Positions 1-8,491 of a DNA stretch of 64,000 nucleotides are shown in pieces. Made by a program: the position numbers and the translations under genes. Position 1 is the stretch's first letter, and each line of letters begins with the position of its first letter. Under the pieces are notes generated by a model, which was given only the letters and a program-made list of their open reading frames with translations, was not told the origin of the DNA and made no database searches. This DNA comes from Thalassobius sp. I31.1 (lineage in GTDB: Bacteria > Pseudomonadota > Alphaproteobacteria > Rhodobacterales > Rhodobacteraceae): NCBI RefSeq assembly GCF_003031585.1, contig NZ_PWAA01000053.1:1-64000 (forward strand). The letters run 5' to 3'.

Positions 1-77
1 GGCCATGGGGCGGTTCCTTACAAATACACTAAACGCGCAATAGCATTCACAAGCTGTCCCGGCAATCAATCAGAAAA

Positions 78-386
78 TTAACTGTCTGCCCCCAATATCG
101 TCATCGGCACATTGTGCCATTCACGCCCGGAAGCAACGACACAGCTTATACCCGTAGGGTAGGTGATGAAAACAGTAAAGCTGCCGGTCGAATGTGAACT
201 CCAGATTTCGAGCAATTGCCCCGGGTTCTGTAAACCGCCACCGGTAAGCGTTTCGTTAAATTGTTCCGTCAAAATATCTACAAGCGTCCCCCGGTCAAAA
301 CATTGTGGCCGGGATTGTGCATCTGCCGGTGGGGCAAGCGCAGCTGCGCCAAAGACAAGAGCGGTGGTGATGAGACGTTTAAACAT
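78..386 (-). CDS. small exported protein with two cysteines, unknown function
   Basis: This 102-aa protein has a clear Sec-type signal peptide at residues 1-24: a basic start (MFKR), a hydrophobic core, and a cut site near ADAQ. The mature part is about 78 residues with two cysteines (near 29 and 82) that could form a disulfide in the periplasm. I chose the ATG at 386 because it places the signal peptide at the N-terminus; the frame stays open further upstream but codes for nothing signal-like. From memory it resembles short exported Rhodobacteraceae proteins with a TCLVASG-type C-terminal motif (here SCVVASG). Some of those carry a misleading S-adenosylhomocysteine hydrolase label. There is no enzyme motif, so no function is assigned. 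Confidence 0.7.
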   Translation of the reverse strand: MFKRLITTALVFGAAALAPPADAQSRPQCFDRGTLVDILTEQFNETLTGGGLQNPGQLLEIWSSHSTGSFTVFITYPTGISCVVASGREWHNVPMTILGADS

Positions 387-536
387 GATCCTTCCTTTCG
401 GTTGCTTTTGCCTCCGCTTTGCAGGATCACCCCGCAAACGGGGCAGGTTAAATATACCATAAATCAGCAAATTTTCCCAATGACGGGTCCTGACATTCGC
501 GTTAGCCTGCGTGAAAAGCCTTTTGAAAGAACACCT

Positions 537-1130
537 ATGTCTAAAGCCCCCCGCGCCTGGCAAAGAATGCTCTCTGGTCGTCGTCTGGATCTTCTGGACC
601 CGACCCCCATGGATATCGAAATCGAAGACATCGCCCATGGCCTGGCTTTTGTGGCGCGCTGGAACGGGCAGACACGGGGTGAATATGCCTATTCGGTTGC
701 CGAACATTCCCTGCTGGTCGAAGAAATCTATCACCGCCAGAACCCGACTGCGCCGGTCAAGTGGCGTCTGGCTGCTTTGCTGCATGACGCGCCGGAATAT
801 GTGATCGGCGACATGATTTCACCGGTAAAGTCTGCGGTGGGCGATGGTTATGGTGATCTGGATGCACGCCTCACAGCCGCGATCCATTTACGCTTTGGCT
901 TGCCAGCAATTCTGCCGAAATCTGTGAAACAGGCCATTAAGCGGGCGGATAAGGTTTCTGCCTGGCTGGAAGCTGTACAGCTTGCCGGTTTTTCTGAAAC
1001 CGAGGCCAACAAAATATTCGGACGCATCAAAACCGAGGCTGTTTCAGGGCTTTCTCTGGTTCTGCGCCCGCCACTGGAAACCCGCGATGCCTTCACAACA
1101 CGCCACGAAACCCTGCTGGAGCAGCTATGA
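537..1130 (+). CDS. HD-domain phosphohydrolase (YfbR/5'-nucleotidase-like)
   Basis: This 197-aa protein carries the metal-binding residues of an HD phosphohydrolase: H57 in EHS, H83-D84 in LLHDAPE, E87, and a distal Asp in RADKVSAW. The size and the HDAPE form fit the YfbR-like group, whose members remove phosphate from nucleotides such as dNMPs; the substrate here is inferred. The ATG at 537 gives a family-like N-terminus (MSKAPRAW). An in-frame ATG at 480 would add 19 residues and cannot be excluded. The stop overlaps the next gene's start by 4 nt (ATGA), so the two are probably translated together. Confidence 0.85.
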   Translation: MSKAPRAWQRMLSGRRLDLLDPTPMDIEIEDIAHGLAFVARWNGQTRGEYAYSVAEHSLLVEEIYHRQNPTAPVKWRLAALLHDAPEYVIGDMISPVKSAVGDGYGDLDARLTAAIHLRFGLPAILPKSVKQAIKRADKVSAWLEAVQLAGFSETEANKIFGRIKTEAVSGLSLVLRPPLETRDAFTTRHETLLEQL

Positions 1131-1612
1131 GTACACTGATCATCCGCCCGGGTTCACTTGCTGATACCGGAAACGCCTGCAACCTGCTGAATGAAATCAT
1201 CGCTATCGGTAGCAGCACGGCGCTGACCGTGCCTTTGTCACGTCAGGAACTTGGCGACTGGGTGATGGGTCAGGGCTGTGTCTGGCATATTGCAGAACGT
1301 GATGACGGCACATTGATGGGGTTTCAATGGATCGGCCCCTGGGGCGAACTGCCGGAAGATACAGTTGAGATCGCAACCTTCGTGCGCGCCGGGCAGACAG
1401 GCCAGGGTATCGGCAGCAAACTGTTTGAAGCCACAAAAACCGCCGCCCGGGCGATGGGAAAGAACTGGATCGAAGCAGAAATCCGGTCTGACAATGAAGG
1501 CGGGTTAATCTTTTATCAAAGCATTGGTTTTCGCGGAAACACAAAACGCGATGGCAAAATGACCGATGGCACCCCGGTTGAGAAAACCGTCAAATATTAC
1601 GACCTGACTTAA
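1127..1612 (+). CDS. GNAT family N-acetyltransferase
   Basis: This 161-aa protein has the GNAT fold. The acetyl-CoA pyrophosphate-binding motif A is visible as GQTGQGIGSKLF at about residues 90-101, followed by the helix and the late strand IFYQSIGFRG typical of the family C-terminus. Such enzymes move an acetyl group from acetyl-CoA to an amine; the substrate cannot be read from the sequence. The start codon overlaps the HD-hydrolase stop by 4 nt, so it is co-translated with it. Its 3' end overlaps the end of the convergent small lipoprotein gene by 4 nt. Confidence 0.88.
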   Translation: MSTLIIRPGSLADTGNACNLLNEIIAIGSSTALTVPLSRQELGDWVMGQGCVWHIAERDDGTLMGFQWIGPWGELPEDTVEIATFVRAGQTGQGIGSKLFEATKTAARAMGKNWIEAEIRSDNEGGLIFYQSIGFRGNTKRDGKMTDGTPVEKTVKYYDLT

Positions 1613-1881
1613 GGCGCACCCAGCCAGTCCGCGCCCTGTGCGACATAGAACAGACGCAGGAAATCGCGGCTGGAAACCGTGCCGGAGGATGTATCAATCC
1701 GATCTGGCACGCGGATCATTTCCATCCCCGTGATCTGCACCATATTCAGATCTTCGAAATAGCGCAGGCAGCGATCCTGATCACAATTCCAGCCGTCTTG
1801 CAGCGTGACCGTGCCCCCAGGCTCTTCCACCGCCAGACATCCGCCCAGCGCGAAGGTCAGGATCAGAGCAGCCCGCTTCAT
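1609..1881 (-). CDS. small lipoprotein translationally coupled to regA
   Basis: This 90-aa protein starts MKRAALILTF and has a lipobox (ALGGC, Cys15), so it is probably lipid-anchored in the envelope. The mature part has a Cys pair (CDQDRC) and no domain I recognise. Its ATG overlaps the regA stop by 4 nt (ATGA), which places it last in the senC-regA-lipoprotein transcription unit and suggests expression follows redox regulation. The usual partner at this position in Rhodobacter is hvrA, which this is not. The function is unknown. Confidence 0.75.
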   Translation of the reverse strand: MKRAALILTFALGGCLAVEEPGGTVTLQDGWNCDQDRCLRYFEDLNMVQITGMEMIRVPDRIDTSSGTVSSRDFLRLFYVAQGADWLGAP

Positions 1882-2432
1882 TTCGGGCTGCGCTTTGCAA
1901 GGATACGCTGAAGCGTACGGCGGTGCATGTTCAGGCGGCGCGCTGTTTCAGACACGTTGCGATCACACAGCTCATAAACCCGTTGAATATGTTCCCAACG
2001 CACGCGATCCGCAGACATCGGGTTTTCCGGGGGCGGGGGAAGTTCATCTGAATTTGCAAGCAGTGCAGATGTCACATCATTCGCATCCGCTGGTTTGGAC
2101 AGATAATCCGTTGCACCCGCTTTTACCGCTGCAACCGCAGTTGCAATCGCGCCATACCCTGTCAGCACGATGATACGTGCATCCGGGCGGCGTTCGCGCA
2201 GCAGTTCCACCACATCAAGCCCGTTGCCATCCTCAAGCCGCAGATCCACCACCGCATAGGCAGGGGGGCGGGCCGTTGCAATCGCACGGCCTGCAGCCAC
2301 AGATCCGGCGATTTCCGGTTCAAAGCCACGTTTTTCCATTGCACGGGACAGGCGACGCAGAAATGGTTCGTCGTCATCTACCAGAAGCAAAGACCGGTCT
2401 TCACCGATTTCCTGAAGGTCTCTTTCTGCCAT
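1878..2432 (-). CDS. regA: redox response regulator RegA/PrrA/ActR
   Basis: This 184-aa response regulator has a receiver domain (about 15-130) with the acidic pair DDD, the phosphoacceptor Asp in VVDLRLEDGNG, and the Lys of SKP. A proline linker (PPPPENP) leads to a Fis-type helix-turn-helix (ETARRLNMHRRTLQRIL) at the C-terminus. This is the diagnostic architecture of RegA, which controls photosynthesis, respiration, and carbon and nitrogen fixation genes in response to RegB. The ATG at 2432 is preceded by AGAGG and gives the family N-terminus (MAERDLQE...DRSLLLVDDDEPFL). A start at 2459 would add nine unlikely residues. It lies downstream of senC and is coupled to the small lipoprotein gene. 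Confidence 0.97.
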   Translation of the reverse strand: MAERDLQEIGEDRSLLLVDDDEPFLRRLSRAMEKRGFEPEIAGSVAAGRAIATARPPAYAVVDLRLEDGNGLDVVELLRERRPDARIIVLTGYGAIATAVAAVKAGATDYLSKPADANDVTSALLANSDELPPPPENPMSADRVRWEHIQRVYELCDRNVSETARRLNMHRRTLQRILAKRSPK

Positions 2433-2459
2433 GGGATCCTCTTTGATCTGCAATCGCAC

Positions 2460-2490
2460 ACCCTCTCATACGCTGTCACGCAGAGAGGGT
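2460..2490 (-). other. hairpin in the senC-regA intergenic leader
   Basis: An 8-bp perfect inverted repeat (arms 2460-2467 and 2483-2490, 15-nt loop) lies between senC and regA, in the regA 5' leader. No U-run follows on the minus strand, so it looks more like an RNA-processing or stability element than an intrinsic terminator. It could let regA be expressed at a different level from senC. Confidence 0.5.
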
Positions 2491-2514
2491 CAATTTTCAC
2501 ACTACGTCGGGTGG

Positions 2515-3132
2515 TTAACTGGCCTGATCAATAAAGCAGGACGATACTTCGGCAACCTGTTCAGGTGTCGGAGAACGCCCGAAGACTGCCATCGTCCCCT
2601 GACCGGGTAAAACCAGATAGCTTTGCACGGAATGATCCATCAGATAGAATTCCGGATCACCGTTCAGTTCTTTGGCGTAATAGGTCTTATAGGCCAGTGA
2701 AGCTGCTTTCACCTGGTCAGGCGTGCCCGTCATACCAATCATGTCTTCATGCAGGTTGAACACAAAATCTGCCATAACGGCCGGTGTGTCACGTTCCGGA
2801 TCAATGGTGATCATTGCGGGCTGCGTATCATAACCCTGTTCCTGAAGGATCTCGACAGCTGCCGCATTGCGCGCGGTATCCGCCGGGCAGATATCCGGGC
2901 AGAAGGTGTAGCCGAAATAAAGCAGGGTCGGTTTTGTTATCACATCTGCATCTGTCACAGCATTCCCATGCTGATCCATCAGGCTAAACGGGCCACCAAT
3001 GGCATCAAGGCCACCAACGATGATATCCCGCCCACCGACACATTCGGCAACGGATTTTGTTGTCGAGTACCACATTCCCCCAAGCAAAGAGAGAATGGCC
3101 ACGACTGCAATAATGGCAACATTTCTGATCAT
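2515..3132 (-). CDS. senC: SenC/PrrC, Sco1-type copper chaperone
   Basis: This 205-aa protein is anchored by one N-terminal membrane helix (about 4-22), with a periplasmic thioredoxin-like domain. The copper ligands of the Sco family are present: C78 and C82 in the CPDIC motif and H167 in MDHSV. Sco proteins deliver copper to the CuA site of cytochrome c oxidase; in Rhodobacter SenC/PrrC also feeds redox information to RegB. The ATG at 3132 puts the membrane anchor at the N-terminus; the upstream open frame is not protein-like. It is divergent from regB, with about 100 bp holding both promoters, and lies upstream of regA. Confidence 0.95.
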   Translation of the reverse strand: MIRNVAIIAVVAILSLLGGMWYSTTKSVAECVGGRDIIVGGLDAIGGPFSLMDQHGNAVTDADVITKPTLLYFGYTFCPDICPADTARNAAAVEILQEQGYDTQPAMITIDPERDTPAVMADFVFNLHEDMIGMTGTPDQVKAASLAYKTYYAKELNGDPEFYLMDHSVQSYLVLPGQGTMAVFGRSPTPEQVAEVSSCFIDQAS

Positions 3133-3234
3133 GTTGTTACTTTCTGTTTCACGCGTTTGCACATTGATCGCTTTATCCGGCGGGCGTATCAAGGGCACGT
3201 GTTGACGCAGACACAGCAACGTGAATGAAGCGCC

Positions 3235-4626
3235 ATGACCGATACCCAACCCGCCCTGTTCGGAAGCCATACCCACAACAACTGGATCCGCCTGCGGACA
3301 CTGATCATGCTGCGCTGGCTGGCGATTGCCGGGCAGGTTGCTGCCGTCATAGCTGCCGCCTGGTTCTACCAGATCCAGTTAAAGATCGGCTATATTTCGA
3401 TTGTGATCGGGGTTTCTGTCATCGTCAATCTTGTGTCGATGTCTGTTTACCCGAACGTCCGGCGTCTGACAGAAAGCCAGGCTGCGCGGATGTTGCTGTT
3501 TGATACGGTACAGCTGACCATGCTTCTCTGGCTGACCGGCGGGTTGAACAACCCTTTCGCCTTTCTGATCGTCGCCCCGGTTACAATCTCTGCCGCCGCA
3601 CTTTCCCTGCGTTCCACCATCGCCCTGGCCGGGATCGCTGCCAGTGGGGTGACTTTGCTGGCACTGACCCATCTTTCACTGGTCACATCAGATGGTGAAG
3701 TTCTGGCCATACCTGCTGTGTTGGCTTTTGGGTTCTGGGCCGGGATTATCACCGGGATCCTGTTTCTTGGCCTTTATGCCCACCGCGTAACATCAGAACA
3801 GCATTCCATGTCCGAAGCCCTGCTGGCCACGCAAATGGCCTTGTCCCGTGAACAGAAGCTGACCGATCTGGGCGGTGTCATCGCCGCCGCCGCACATGAA
3901 CTGGGCACACCTCTGGCCACAATCAAACTGGTCAGCTCTGAACTTGTGGAAGAACTGGAAGATCAACCCGATCTGCGAGACGATGCCATTCTGATCCGCG
4001 AACAGGTGGGGCGCTGTCATGACATTATGCGTTCTATGGGCCGGGCCGGGAAATCTGATAAGCATCTGCAGGTTGCTGCCCTGCAAACCGTGATTGAAGA
4101 AGCCGCCGAACCCCATGTGTCACGTGGCAAAGAAGTTCATTTTGATTTTGAAGGCGATCGCAAAACCCTGCTTCAGCCGGAAGCACGCCGGATGCCTGAA
4201 TTTATCCATGGGCTGCGCAACCTTATTCAGAATGCCGTAGATTTTGCCCAGGGAAATGTCTGGGTCGAAGCGCGCTGGAACAATGACAAAGTCCTGATCC
4301 GCGTGATTGATGACGGCCCCGGTTTTCCACTGGATATGGCAGGACGTATTGGTGATCCCTTTGTGCGCCGCCGCGGTTCACAATTCAGCAAAAAGAGACG
4401 GCCAGAATATCAGGGCATGGGTCTGGGTCTGTTTATCGCCAAAACCCTGCTGGAACGCACCGGCGCAGAGCTGAGCTTTAACAATGGTGCCGACCCTTAC
4501 CTTTTGCGCAATGAACTGCCGGAAAAATGCGGTGCGATTGTCGAAGTCACCTGGCCCTCTGGTGCAGAATTGTTTTCTCAGAATGCCAGTCGCGACGCAT
4601 TGGGGGAAAACGATCAGATCACCTGA
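3235..4626 (+). CDS. regB: redox sensor histidine kinase RegB/PrrB
   Basis: This 463-aa kinase has about six membrane helices (residues 20-185). It carries the conserved loop GGLNNPF (102-108), which binds ubiquinone in RegB, and the phospho-His box with H221 in HELGTPLATI. The redox-active Cys is C261 in GRCHDIM. The ATP-binding boxes follow: N333 (NLIQNAVDFA), DDGPG (359-363) and GMGLGLF (394-400). All hallmark residues are intact, so both quinone and thiol sensing are expected. It phosphorylates RegA under reducing conditions. It is divergent from senC-regA, the standard Rhodobacteraceae arrangement. Confidence 0.97.
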   Translation: MTDTQPALFGSHTHNNWIRLRTLIMLRWLAIAGQVAAVIAAAWFYQIQLKIGYISIVIGVSVIVNLVSMSVYPNVRRLTESQAARMLLFDTVQLTMLLWLTGGLNNPFAFLIVAPVTISAAALSLRSTIALAGIAASGVTLLALTHLSLVTSDGEVLAIPAVLAFGFWAGIITGILFLGLYAHRVTSEQHSMSEALLATQMALSREQKLTDLGGVIAAAAHELGTPLATIKLVSSELVEELEDQPDLRDDAILIREQVGRCHDIMRSMGRAGKSDKHLQVAALQTVIEEAAEPHVSRGKEVHFDFEGDRKTLLQPEARRMPEFIHGLRNLIQNAVDFAQGNVWVEARWNNDKVLIRVIDDGPGFPLDMAGRIGDPFVRRRGSQFSKKRRPEYQGMGLGLFIAKTLLERTGAELSFNNGADPYLLRNELPEKCGAIVEVTWPSGAELFSQNASRDALGENDQIT

Positions 4627-4647
4627 TTTGCGTGAACGCCTGCAGGG

Positions 4648-4663
4648 TTAACGCATTATTAAC
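4648..4663 (+). promoter_or_regulatory. perfect CtrA-type site (TTAA-N7-TTAA)
   Basis: The sequence TTAACGCATTATTAAC matches the alphaproteobacterial CtrA full consensus TTAA-N7-TTAA exactly and sits within a longer inverted repeat (GGTTAA...TTAACC). It lies 49 nt upstream of the TTG start of the PAS-protein gene, where CtrA could act on that promoter. Binding is inferred from the motif only. Confidence 0.55.
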
Positions 4664-4711
4664 CTGGTTTGATACATCCTCTACAGATGACCATCTGAAA
4701 GGAGGCGGGCC

Positions 4712-6310
4712 TTGCAGGCGTTTTTCAGCATTTCCCCTGCACTGACAGAGCTACTGTTTGTCGCTTTGGTTTCAATAGCAACCAGTGGCACAGCAATCCT
4801 GTGGCTGCTGAGAAAGCCCGCCTCCCCGGTTCATTCAACCTATTCTCTGGTTCATGAAGGTGACCGCAGGCCAGTTTTCCTTTTTGACCAGGAAACGCTG
4901 ACCGATGCCACACCAGCAGCCCATGAACTCCTGCGCGGCGCACCACCTGCAACGACAAAGTGGCAACAGTTTGCAGCTTTACTCTCCCCACGTTTTCCAA
5001 CGCTGACCGATGATCTGGTTGATCTGGGCAGCACCGGAGAAGTCTGGATTGCAGCTATCGCGCCGGACGACACGGGAATGATTCATGCCGAATGGTGGGA
5101 TGGGCTTATCCGGCTTGAACTGACAGATGCCGAAAGCGAAAAAAGTGACGTTACCGTTGACAATCAGTGCCTTCGCGCCAGTGAATCTGAACTGGATCTT
5201 TTGCGCTATATGTCAGACGCCAGCCCGGTTCTTGCCTGGCAATTCGGACATGACGGTACACTGATCTGGGCCAACAAACGATATCTTGATGTCGCGACCG
5301 ACCAGTCAGAAGAAGGCCGGAAACATCTGTGGCCGCCAGAAAACATTCTCCCTGAACTTAATACCAAAGCTGCGGATGGCAGTACACATCGCCTGTGCCT
5401 GCAACCCACACAACCAGGCAACGCCATGTGGTTTGACTGTCATAAAACCACATGGCGCGGGACAACCGTATGTGTCGCAACGGAAAGCGGGGCAGAAGTA
5501 AATGCCCGCACAGCCCTGGAAGAATTCATCCAGACCCTGACCAAGACCTTTGCACATCTTTCCACAGGTCTGGCTATCTTTGATAAATCCCGCCGCCTCG
5601 TTCTGTTTAATCCGGCACTGACGGATCTGACCGGTCTGGATATCCTTTTTCTCTCACAAAAACCTGAACTGATTTCTTTCCTCGATGAACTGCGTGAAAA
5701 ACGCATGATCCCAGAACCTAAAAACTATAGCCAATGGCGCGATCACATTCAGAAGCTTGAAGCCCGGGCAATTGACGGCACCTATGAGGAAACCTGGTCA
5801 TTGCCTTCAGGCAGAACCTATAAAATCTCCGGCCGCCCACATCCAAACGGCGCTATTGCGTTTCAATTTGAAGACATCACGCCAGAAGTCACGCTGACCC
5901 GTCAGTTCCGGGCTGAACTGGAACTCAGTCAGACCGTGATAGATGCCCTTCCCGATGCAATGGTGGTGTTCTCACATACGGGAACCCTGACCCTGTCAAA
6001 CAAGGCTTATGCTGATCTATGGGGCTATGATCCGGGGTCAGGCCTGGATGATCTGACCCATACCGAAGCCCTGTCTCGCTGGGTGAAAGCCACCCGGGCC
6101 AGCCCGATCTGGTCTGGCGTGGAACGCAGCATCTGCCGCATTCACAACAGAGAACCCTGGAGCGCCGAAACCAGAATGGAAGATGGACGACATCTGTTCA
6201 CTTCCGTCACCCCCCTGACAGGCGGCGCAACGCTCGTTCATTTCTCAACCACGGGCACGCAAAACCGCGAACCCGTCTGGAAAACCACCAGATCTGCGCA
6301 GGACGCATAG
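4712..6310 (+). CDS. membrane-anchored multi-PAS protein without kinase domain (DivL-like)
   Basis: This 532-aa protein has one N-terminal membrane helix (about 8-30), then PAS-like modules near 165-260, 270-390 and 400-515. It ends without a histidine-phosphorylation box or an ATPase domain. The start is an unusual TTG, fixed by a strong SD GGAGG at 4701-4705, six bases upstream. By architecture it resembles DivL of Caulobacter without its catalytic part. I recall a kinase-less PAS protein named DivL acting on CtrA phosphorylation in Rhodobacter capsulatus; equivalence here is inference. The CtrA-type site directly upstream supports that link. It could instead be a generic PAS sensor. Confidence 0.72.
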   Translation: MQAFFSISPALTELLFVALVSIATSGTAILWLLRKPASPVHSTYSLVHEGDRRPVFLFDQETLTDATPAAHELLRGAPPATTKWQQFAALLSPRFPTLTDDLVDLGSTGEVWIAAIAPDDTGMIHAEWWDGLIRLELTDAESEKSDVTVDNQCLRASESELDLLRYMSDASPVLAWQFGHDGTLIWANKRYLDVATDQSEEGRKHLWPPENILPELNTKAADGSTHRLCLQPTQPGNAMWFDCHKTTWRGTTVCVATESGAEVNARTALEEFIQTLTKTFAHLSTGLAIFDKSRRLVLFNPALTDLTGLDILFLSQKPELISFLDELREKRMIPEPKNYSQWRDHIQKLEARAIDGTYEETWSLPSGRTYKISGRPHPNGAIAFQFEDITPEVTLTRQFRAELELSQTVIDALPDAMVVFSHTGTLTLSNKAYADLWGYDPGSGLDDLTHTEALSRWVKATRASPIWSGVERSICRIHNREPWSAETRMEDGRHLFTSVTPLTGGATLVHFSTTGTQNREPVWKTTRSAQDA

Positions 6311-6352
6311 TACAGCCTTGCAGCGGCGAACAGGGCAGGTAAACTCTGCCAC

Positions 6353-6838
6353 ATGCAAGATCCCGTTTTTTCCGAACATCTGTTCACCTCTGAAAATCAG
6401 ACCGCCACTTTCGCTGCCCGGCTTGCGCAACATTTGCGCCCTGGCGACTGCGTTCTGATGGAAGGGCCTGTTGGGGCCGGCAAATCTTTCTTTGCCCGCG
6501 CCGCGATTCTTTCACTGCTGGAAGAACCCGAAGACATTCCTTCCCCAACCTTCACGCTGGTTCAGACCTATGACAGTCCCACCGGGGAAATCTGGCATAG
6601 CGATCTGTATCGTCTCAACCATCCGGATGAGATCGAAGAACTTGGCCTGAATGATGCCATGACAGACGCGATTTGTTTCATTGAATGGCCCGACCGGCTG
6701 GGCAGCTATCGCCCTGAAAATGCACTTACTCTGGTGTTTGAAAATGGGCAACAGGCAGACGAACGCCACCTGACAATGCGGGCTCAGGATGCTCGCTGGG
6801 CCAAACTGATATCCGGAGTATATGATGACGCGAACTGA
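6353..6838 (+). CDS. tsaE: tRNA threonylcarbamoyladenosine ATPase TsaE
   Basis: This 161-aa P-loop ATPase has the Walker A motif at G38-S45 (GPVGAGKS) and the family sequence SPTFTLVQTY near 70-79, followed by WHSDLYRL and FIEWPDRL. TsaE works with TsaB and TsaD to attach the threonylcarbamoyl group to A37 of ANN-decoding tRNAs. Its length matches the family. The 3' end overlaps the phosphotransferase gene by 17 nt, opening a tight run of overlapping genes that continues to addA. Confidence 0.95.
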   Translation: MQDPVFSEHLFTSENQTATFAARLAQHLRPGDCVLMEGPVGAGKSFFARAAILSLLEEPEDIPSPTFTLVQTYDSPTGEIWHSDLYRLNHPDEIEELGLNDAMTDAICFIEWPDRLGSYRPENALTLVFENGQQADERHLTMRAQDARWAKLISGVYDDAN

Positions 6839-7805
6839 TGACATCAGCGTTTTTCTGATGGGTACTGAGATGGCCGGGGCTGAAATTGCACCTTTGGCGC
6901 AAGATGCCTCGTTCCGTCGGTACTTCCGTGTTCAAAAGGGTGCAAAGGCCGCGGTTCTTATGGATGCGCCCCAACCCGCAAACCCGCCACAAACGGCCTT
7001 TGTTGATATTGCACGCTGGTTGACGCAGGCAGGCTTCAGCGCACCGGAAATTATCGCGGCTGACATCGAAAGCGGATTGCTTCTGTGTGAAGACCTGGGC
7101 GATGCCGTGTTCAGTGATGAATTTGATGCCGGGCGATTGCGTGAAGACACAGCTTTCACGGCCGTTGCCGACATGTTGCGAGAACTGCACCAGCATACAC
7201 CTATGCCCGGCCTGCCGGTCTATACCCCGCAGAACATGGCAGATATGATTGCGCCCCTGTTCGATCATTACATGCCACAAGATCAGCGTAAGTCCGAGGC
7301 CGAGGAACAGATCAAGCAGGCACTTGAATCCATTCTGGCACAAACATGGCTTGGTGATCCCGTAATCATATTACGCGATTTTCACGCGGGAAACCTGATC
7401 TGGCTGCCCGAACGCGAAGGACACAAATCTGTTGGCTTGCTTGATTTTCAGGACGCTGCCGTTGGGCATGCCGCCTATGATCTGGTGTCGATGCTTTTCG
7501 ACATCCGTCGCGAAATAAACCCTGATCTGACGGAACGGATAATCCGTGATTTTGCAATGGCCTGTGATCTGCCGCAAGACAGCTTCCGTGCCGCCTGTGC
7601 AGCGCAATCGGTGCAAAGAAATCTGCGTATCCTGGGGATCTTCGCGCGGCTGGCGACAGACCTGGGCAAAACCGGTTACCTGAAATGGCAACCCGCAGTC
7701 TGGGCCAGGCTGAAGGCAGATCTTGAACACCCCGTCATGGCACCCCTGAAAGACCTGATCCGGGGCTATGTACTGGCACCCTCAAAAGACGGGCTTCCTG
7801 CATGA
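6822..7805 (+). CDS. amgK: AmgK-like N-acetylmuramate/N-acetylglucosamine kinase
   Basis: This 327-aa protein belongs to the aminoglycoside-phosphotransferase fold. It has the early motif QDASFRRYFR typical of AmgK, the catalytic loop RDFHAGNL and the metal-binding DFQDA. AmgK phosphorylates recycled MurNAc at the anomeric carbon, letting cells rebuild UDP-MurNAc without MurA. The call leans on the next gene, a MurU-like uridylyltransferase that overlaps by 4 nt, reproducing the known amgK-murU pair of Pseudomonas putida. Either ATG, 6822 or 6825, could be the start. Substrate specificity is inferred. Confidence 0.82.
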   Translation: MMTRTDDISVFLMGTEMAGAEIAPLAQDASFRRYFRVQKGAKAAVLMDAPQPANPPQTAFVDIARWLTQAGFSAPEIIAADIESGLLLCEDLGDAVFSDEFDAGRLREDTAFTAVADMLRELHQHTPMPGLPVYTPQNMADMIAPLFDHYMPQDQRKSEAEEQIKQALESILAQTWLGDPVIILRDFHAGNLIWLPEREGHKSVGLLDFQDAAVGHAAYDLVSMLFDIRREINPDLTERIIRDFAMACDLPQDSFRAACAAQSVQRNLRILGIFARLATDLGKTGYLKWQPAVWARLKADLEHPVMAPLKDLIRGYVLAPSKDGLPA

Positions 7806-8491
7806 GTAAACAATTTCCCCTGATGATTTTCGCTGCCGGGAAAGGCACCCGCATGGGCGAGTTGACGCGCCATCAACCCAAACCCCTTGTGAAAGTCGCG
7901 GGCAAAGCACTGATCGATCACACCCTTACCACCATCGAAAACGCGCCGGTTTCGCGCACCATTGTGAACACCTGTTACTTCGGGGAAATGTTGCAGGGTC
8001 ACCTGAAAGACTGCGATGTTGTCTTTTCCGATGAAAGCGATGAATTGCTGGAAACCGGCGGCGGGTTGCGTAAGGCAGTGCCGCTTCTGCAGGATAGCAC
8101 AGTTTTCACGCTCAATTCCGACGCCATCTGGCACGGCCCCGATCCTCTTCAGATGCTGGCAGATCATTGGGATGCAGACCGCATGGATGCGCTTTTATTG
8201 CTGATCACGCCTGAACAGGCGAGGGGGCACAAGGGGCAGGGTGATTTCATCTTGAATGACCACGGCCAGATTTCCCGCGGGCCGGGTTATGTTTACACCG
8301 GCGCGCAAATTCTGCGCACAGAGGGGCTGGATCAAATCAATGAAACCGCCTTTTCCCTGAACCTTCTCTGGGATCTTTATGGTAAATCCGGCAGTCTTTA
8401 CGGGCTGCACTGGCCCGGTGCCTGGTGTGACGTCGGACAGCCAGAAAGCATTCCCTTGGCCGAAGAGATTTTGAAAGATCGTGATGTTTGA
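7802..8491 (+). CDS. murU: MurU-like N-acetylmuramate-1-phosphate uridylyltransferase
   Basis: This 229-aa nucleotidyltransferase begins with the NTP-binding signature FAAGKGTRMGELT (residues 10-22) and PKPLVKVAGK, and has NSDAIW as the metal-binding region. MurU adds UMP to MurNAc-1-phosphate to give UDP-MurNAc in peptidoglycan recycling. The length agrees with characterised MurU. The ATGA overlap with the upstream kinase and the 8-nt overlap with addB imply one operon. A general sugar-1-phosphate nucleotidyltransferase remains possible. Confidence 0.85.
   Translation: MSKQFPLMIFAAGKGTRMGELTRHQPKPLVKVAGKALIDHTLTTIENAPVSRTIVNTCYFGEMLQGHLKDCDVVFSDESDELLETGGGLRKAVPLLQDSTVFTLNSDAIWHGPDPLQMLADHWDADRMDALLLLITPEQARGHKGQGDFILNDHGQISRGPGYVYTGAQILRTEGLDQINETAFSLNLLWDLYGKSGSLYGLHWPGAWCDVGQPESIPLAEEILKDRDV

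Noticed and set aside
387-785. N-terminal extension of the small exported protein, antisense to the HD-hydrolase gene
   Set aside because: The HD gene has clear motifs on the plus strand; the extension would bury the signal peptide.
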